A stretch of DNA of 64,000 nucleotides from Winogradskyella helgolandensis (GTDB taxonomy: Bacteria > Bacteroidota > Bacteroidia > Flavobacteriales > Flavobacteriaceae). The notes below the pieces were generated by a model. The model did not search any database and was not told the origin of the DNA. It saw only the letters and a list, made by a program, of their open reading frames with translations. The DNA lies in contig NZ_JABFHO010000001.1 of assembly GCF_013404085.1 (NCBI RefSeq), positions 3,981,501-4,045,500 of the forward strand, in the 5' to 3' direction. Below, piece after piece: positions 62,443 to 64,000 of this stretch; the first letter of the stretch is position 1, and every line of letters begins with the position of its first letter. Both the position numbers and the translations under genes were made by a program.

Positions 62443-64000
62443 ATGAAAAGGATCTTTTTAATTTTAGTCTTACTATTTACAAGCCCTCATTTTTTCGCGC
62501 AAAGTGAAGCCTCTTTTTGGTATTTCGGCAGAAATGCTGGCCTACGGTTTAATGCCTCAACGGGTTCAGTAACAGCAATTACCAATGGTCAAATAAACAC
62601 TTTAGAAGGCTGCACATCTATTTCAGATTCTGATGGAAATTTATTGTTTTATTCCGATGGAAGAACGGTTTGGAACCGCAATCACCAAATTATGTCTAAT
62701 GGTGATTATTTTGGTGGCACCGGACTTTTAGGCGATCCATCTAGTACGTCATCTGGACTAATTGTTCCCAAACCAGAAGATCCTGATAAGTATTACCTCT
62801 TTACAGTAGATGAACCTCATCAATTTAATGCCACAACATCTCCAAACCAATACACCGGAACATATGAAGGAGGAGGAACGATTCCTTCTGCTGATGATGG
62901 TTACAATAATGGATTTAATTATTCATTAATAGACATGACTTTAAATAGCGGATTAGGTGATGTAGATGCTATTGAAAAGAATAACCATTTAGTGACTTAT
63001 GATCCTTCTACACCTATCGAAGTTCAATATAAAAGTTCAGAAAAAATTACGGCAGTTCGTGCTGAAGATTGTTCATCCTTCTGGGTAATTACACACTTTG
63101 GTAATAAGTTTTATGCCTTTAAAATTGACACCAATGGAGTACAGACGACACCTGTAATTTCAGAAATTGGTCCTTATATTCCTATTGAAGGTTACAGGCG
63201 AAATTCTTTAGGTTATATAAAAACTTCTCCTGATGCTTCAAAACTTGTTGCTGCGAACTTTGGAGAAGCTACTCTAGCTGGAGGTGATGCTGCCGGAAAT
63301 GTTATTTTATATGATTTTAATAATGAAACAGGAATGGTTTCCAACCCTTTAGAACTTTACGGTTCTCAAAATGGAAATAGTCCATATGGTGTAGAGTTTT
63401 CTGCAGAAAGTAAAAAGGTTTATGCTACTTTAAGTGAAGGCTTATCAGGAAGTGGAACCAGTCATTTGTTACAATGGGATTTAGAAAGTACTGATATTCC
63501 TAATTCACAACAAGTTATTCACTCTTCTAACGATATTACTGCTGGTGCCTTACAATTAGGAATTGATCGTCGTATTTATAGAGCAAATCTGAGTTATAAT
63601 AATAACCCTACAATTACAAAATACTTAGGAGTTATTAATAATCCTGAAGCCAATGGTTCATCTGTAAATTACGACGAACAAGGTATATTATTAGATATTA
63701 ACGGCTCCAACCAAAACACAAGTCAGATTGGTTTGCCTCCATTTATTCAATCTTTATTTAATTCTGAAATTGATATTATTAGAAATGGGGAAAGTACTAC
63801 CGAATTAAAATTATGTACCAACGACACCTACCCTTTACAAGCCGATGACATTGCAGGTGCAGATTACGTATGGTCTCTAAATGGTGTTCAATTAGCAGAA
63901 ACCTCATCGCAATTAATGATAGATACACCTGGTTTTTATGAAGTTTATATTGAACCAAATAATGGTGAATGTCCAATTGAAGGTAGTGCTGTAGTTGGTG
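62443..64000 (+). CDS. Large secreted protein, probably T9SS cargo (3' end outside window)
   Basis: The frame is open from the ATG at 62443 to the window edge (519 codons). Signal peptide 1-20 (MKRIFLILVLLFTSPHFFAQ). The following 400 residues look like a beta-propeller: repeated blades with a Trp/Tyr-Phe pattern (ASFWYFGRNAGLRF, LLFYSDGRTVWNRN, KYYLFTVDEP), as in the N-terminus of T9SS type B surface proteins. Ig/PKD-like segments begin near residue 450 (KLCTNDTYPLQADDIAGADY). The sorting domain is beyond the window, so T9SS export is inferred. Independent of the ABC genes upstream, 108 bases away. Confidence 0.8.
   Translation, partial: MKRIFLILVLLFTSPHFFAQSEASFWYFGRNAGLRFNASTGSVTAITNGQINTLEGCTSISDSDGNLLFYSDGRTVWNRNHQIMSNGDYFGGTGLLGDPSSTSSGLIVPKPEDPDKYYLFTVDEPHQFNATTSPNQYTGTYEGGGTIPSADDGYNNGFNYSLIDMTLNSGLGDVDAIEKNNHLVTYDPSTPIEVQYKSSEKITAVRAEDCSSFWVITHFGNKFYAFKIDTNGVQTTPVISEIGPYIPIEGYRRNSLGYIKTSPDASKLVAANFGEATLAGGDAAGNVILYDFNNETGMVSNPLELYGSQNGNSPYGVEFSAESKKVYATLSEGLSGSGTSHLLQWDLESTDIPNSQQVIHSSNDITAGALQLGIDRRIYRANLSYNNNPTITKYLGVINNPEANGSSVNYDEQGILLDINGSNQNTSQIGLPPFIQSLFNSEIDIIRNGESTTELKLCTNDTYPLQADDIAGADYVWSLNGVQLAETSSQLMIDTPGFYEVYIEPNNGECPIEGSAVVG

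Overview
This is a core-chromosome window from a marine-type member of the Flavobacteriaceae (phylum Bacteroidota). The DNA is AT-rich. Promoters follow the Bacteroidota pattern TTTG / TAnnTTTG, ribosome binding sites are weak or absent, and the proteins are typical of the family: GldI, several secreted proteins with type IX secretion (T9SS) C-terminal sorting domains, DUF3810, DUF5606, DUF349, paired DUF368 proteins, an OstA-like protein and a Cys-poor Fur protein. No phage, insertion sequence, CRISPR array, rRNA or tRNA gene was found. The window opens inside an nrnA-like gene and closes inside a large secreted-protein gene.

Layout. 1-2.5 kb: nrnA-like phosphodiesterase, gldI and a cyclophilin-FKBP fusion lipoprotein (gliding/T9SS folding helpers). 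2.6-12.3 kb: histidine dipeptidase, GH30 glycosidase lipoprotein, methyltransferase, DUF3810 metalloprotein and two exported amidohydrolase-family proteins. 12.3-25 kb: a DUF6503-type lipoprotein and three tandem T9SS cargo genes that share sorting domains, promoters and terminator hairpins. The middle one is frameshifted, and it shares a 680-bp block with its neighbour that looks gene-converted. The divergent promoter between the third cargo gene and a TrmH-type methyltransferase gene is duplicated, with decayed remnants of both genes around an orphan secreted-protein gene. 25.3-47.1 kb: housekeeping genes, including trmH-type, M48 protease, SDR, thioredoxin-like, rsh (ppGpp), fur-purA, ostA-like, aminotransferase, TPR, two popT-like lipid-carrier translocases, aroE, DUF349, then the reverse-strand set ruvX and def-DUF5606-mazG.

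47.5-56 kb: dapD, then a cell-surface glycan cluster with a TupA-like ATP-grasp enzyme, Stealth phosphotransferase, CDP-glycerol-type phosphotransferase, two GT2 glycosyltransferases, a WaaP-like kinase, a CapD-like dehydratase and a sugar nucleotidyltransferase. The mix suggests a phosphate-decorated LPS core or capsule. 56.2-64 kb: cca, heme A synthase, a pRiA4b ORF-3-like protein, a conserved protein of unknown function that carries the full residue set of a protein-kinase-like fold, a two-gene ABC exporter with a palindrome in its leader, and a final secreted protein cut by the window edge.

The most useful second looks are the decayed tandem duplication at 23.9-25.4 kb, the converted and frameshifted cargo genes, the cryptic kinase-like protein at 59.3-60.3 kb, the short-leader or leaderless promoters, and the bipartite repeats and hairpins upstream of dapD. 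I found no clear new multi-gene defence or mobile system.
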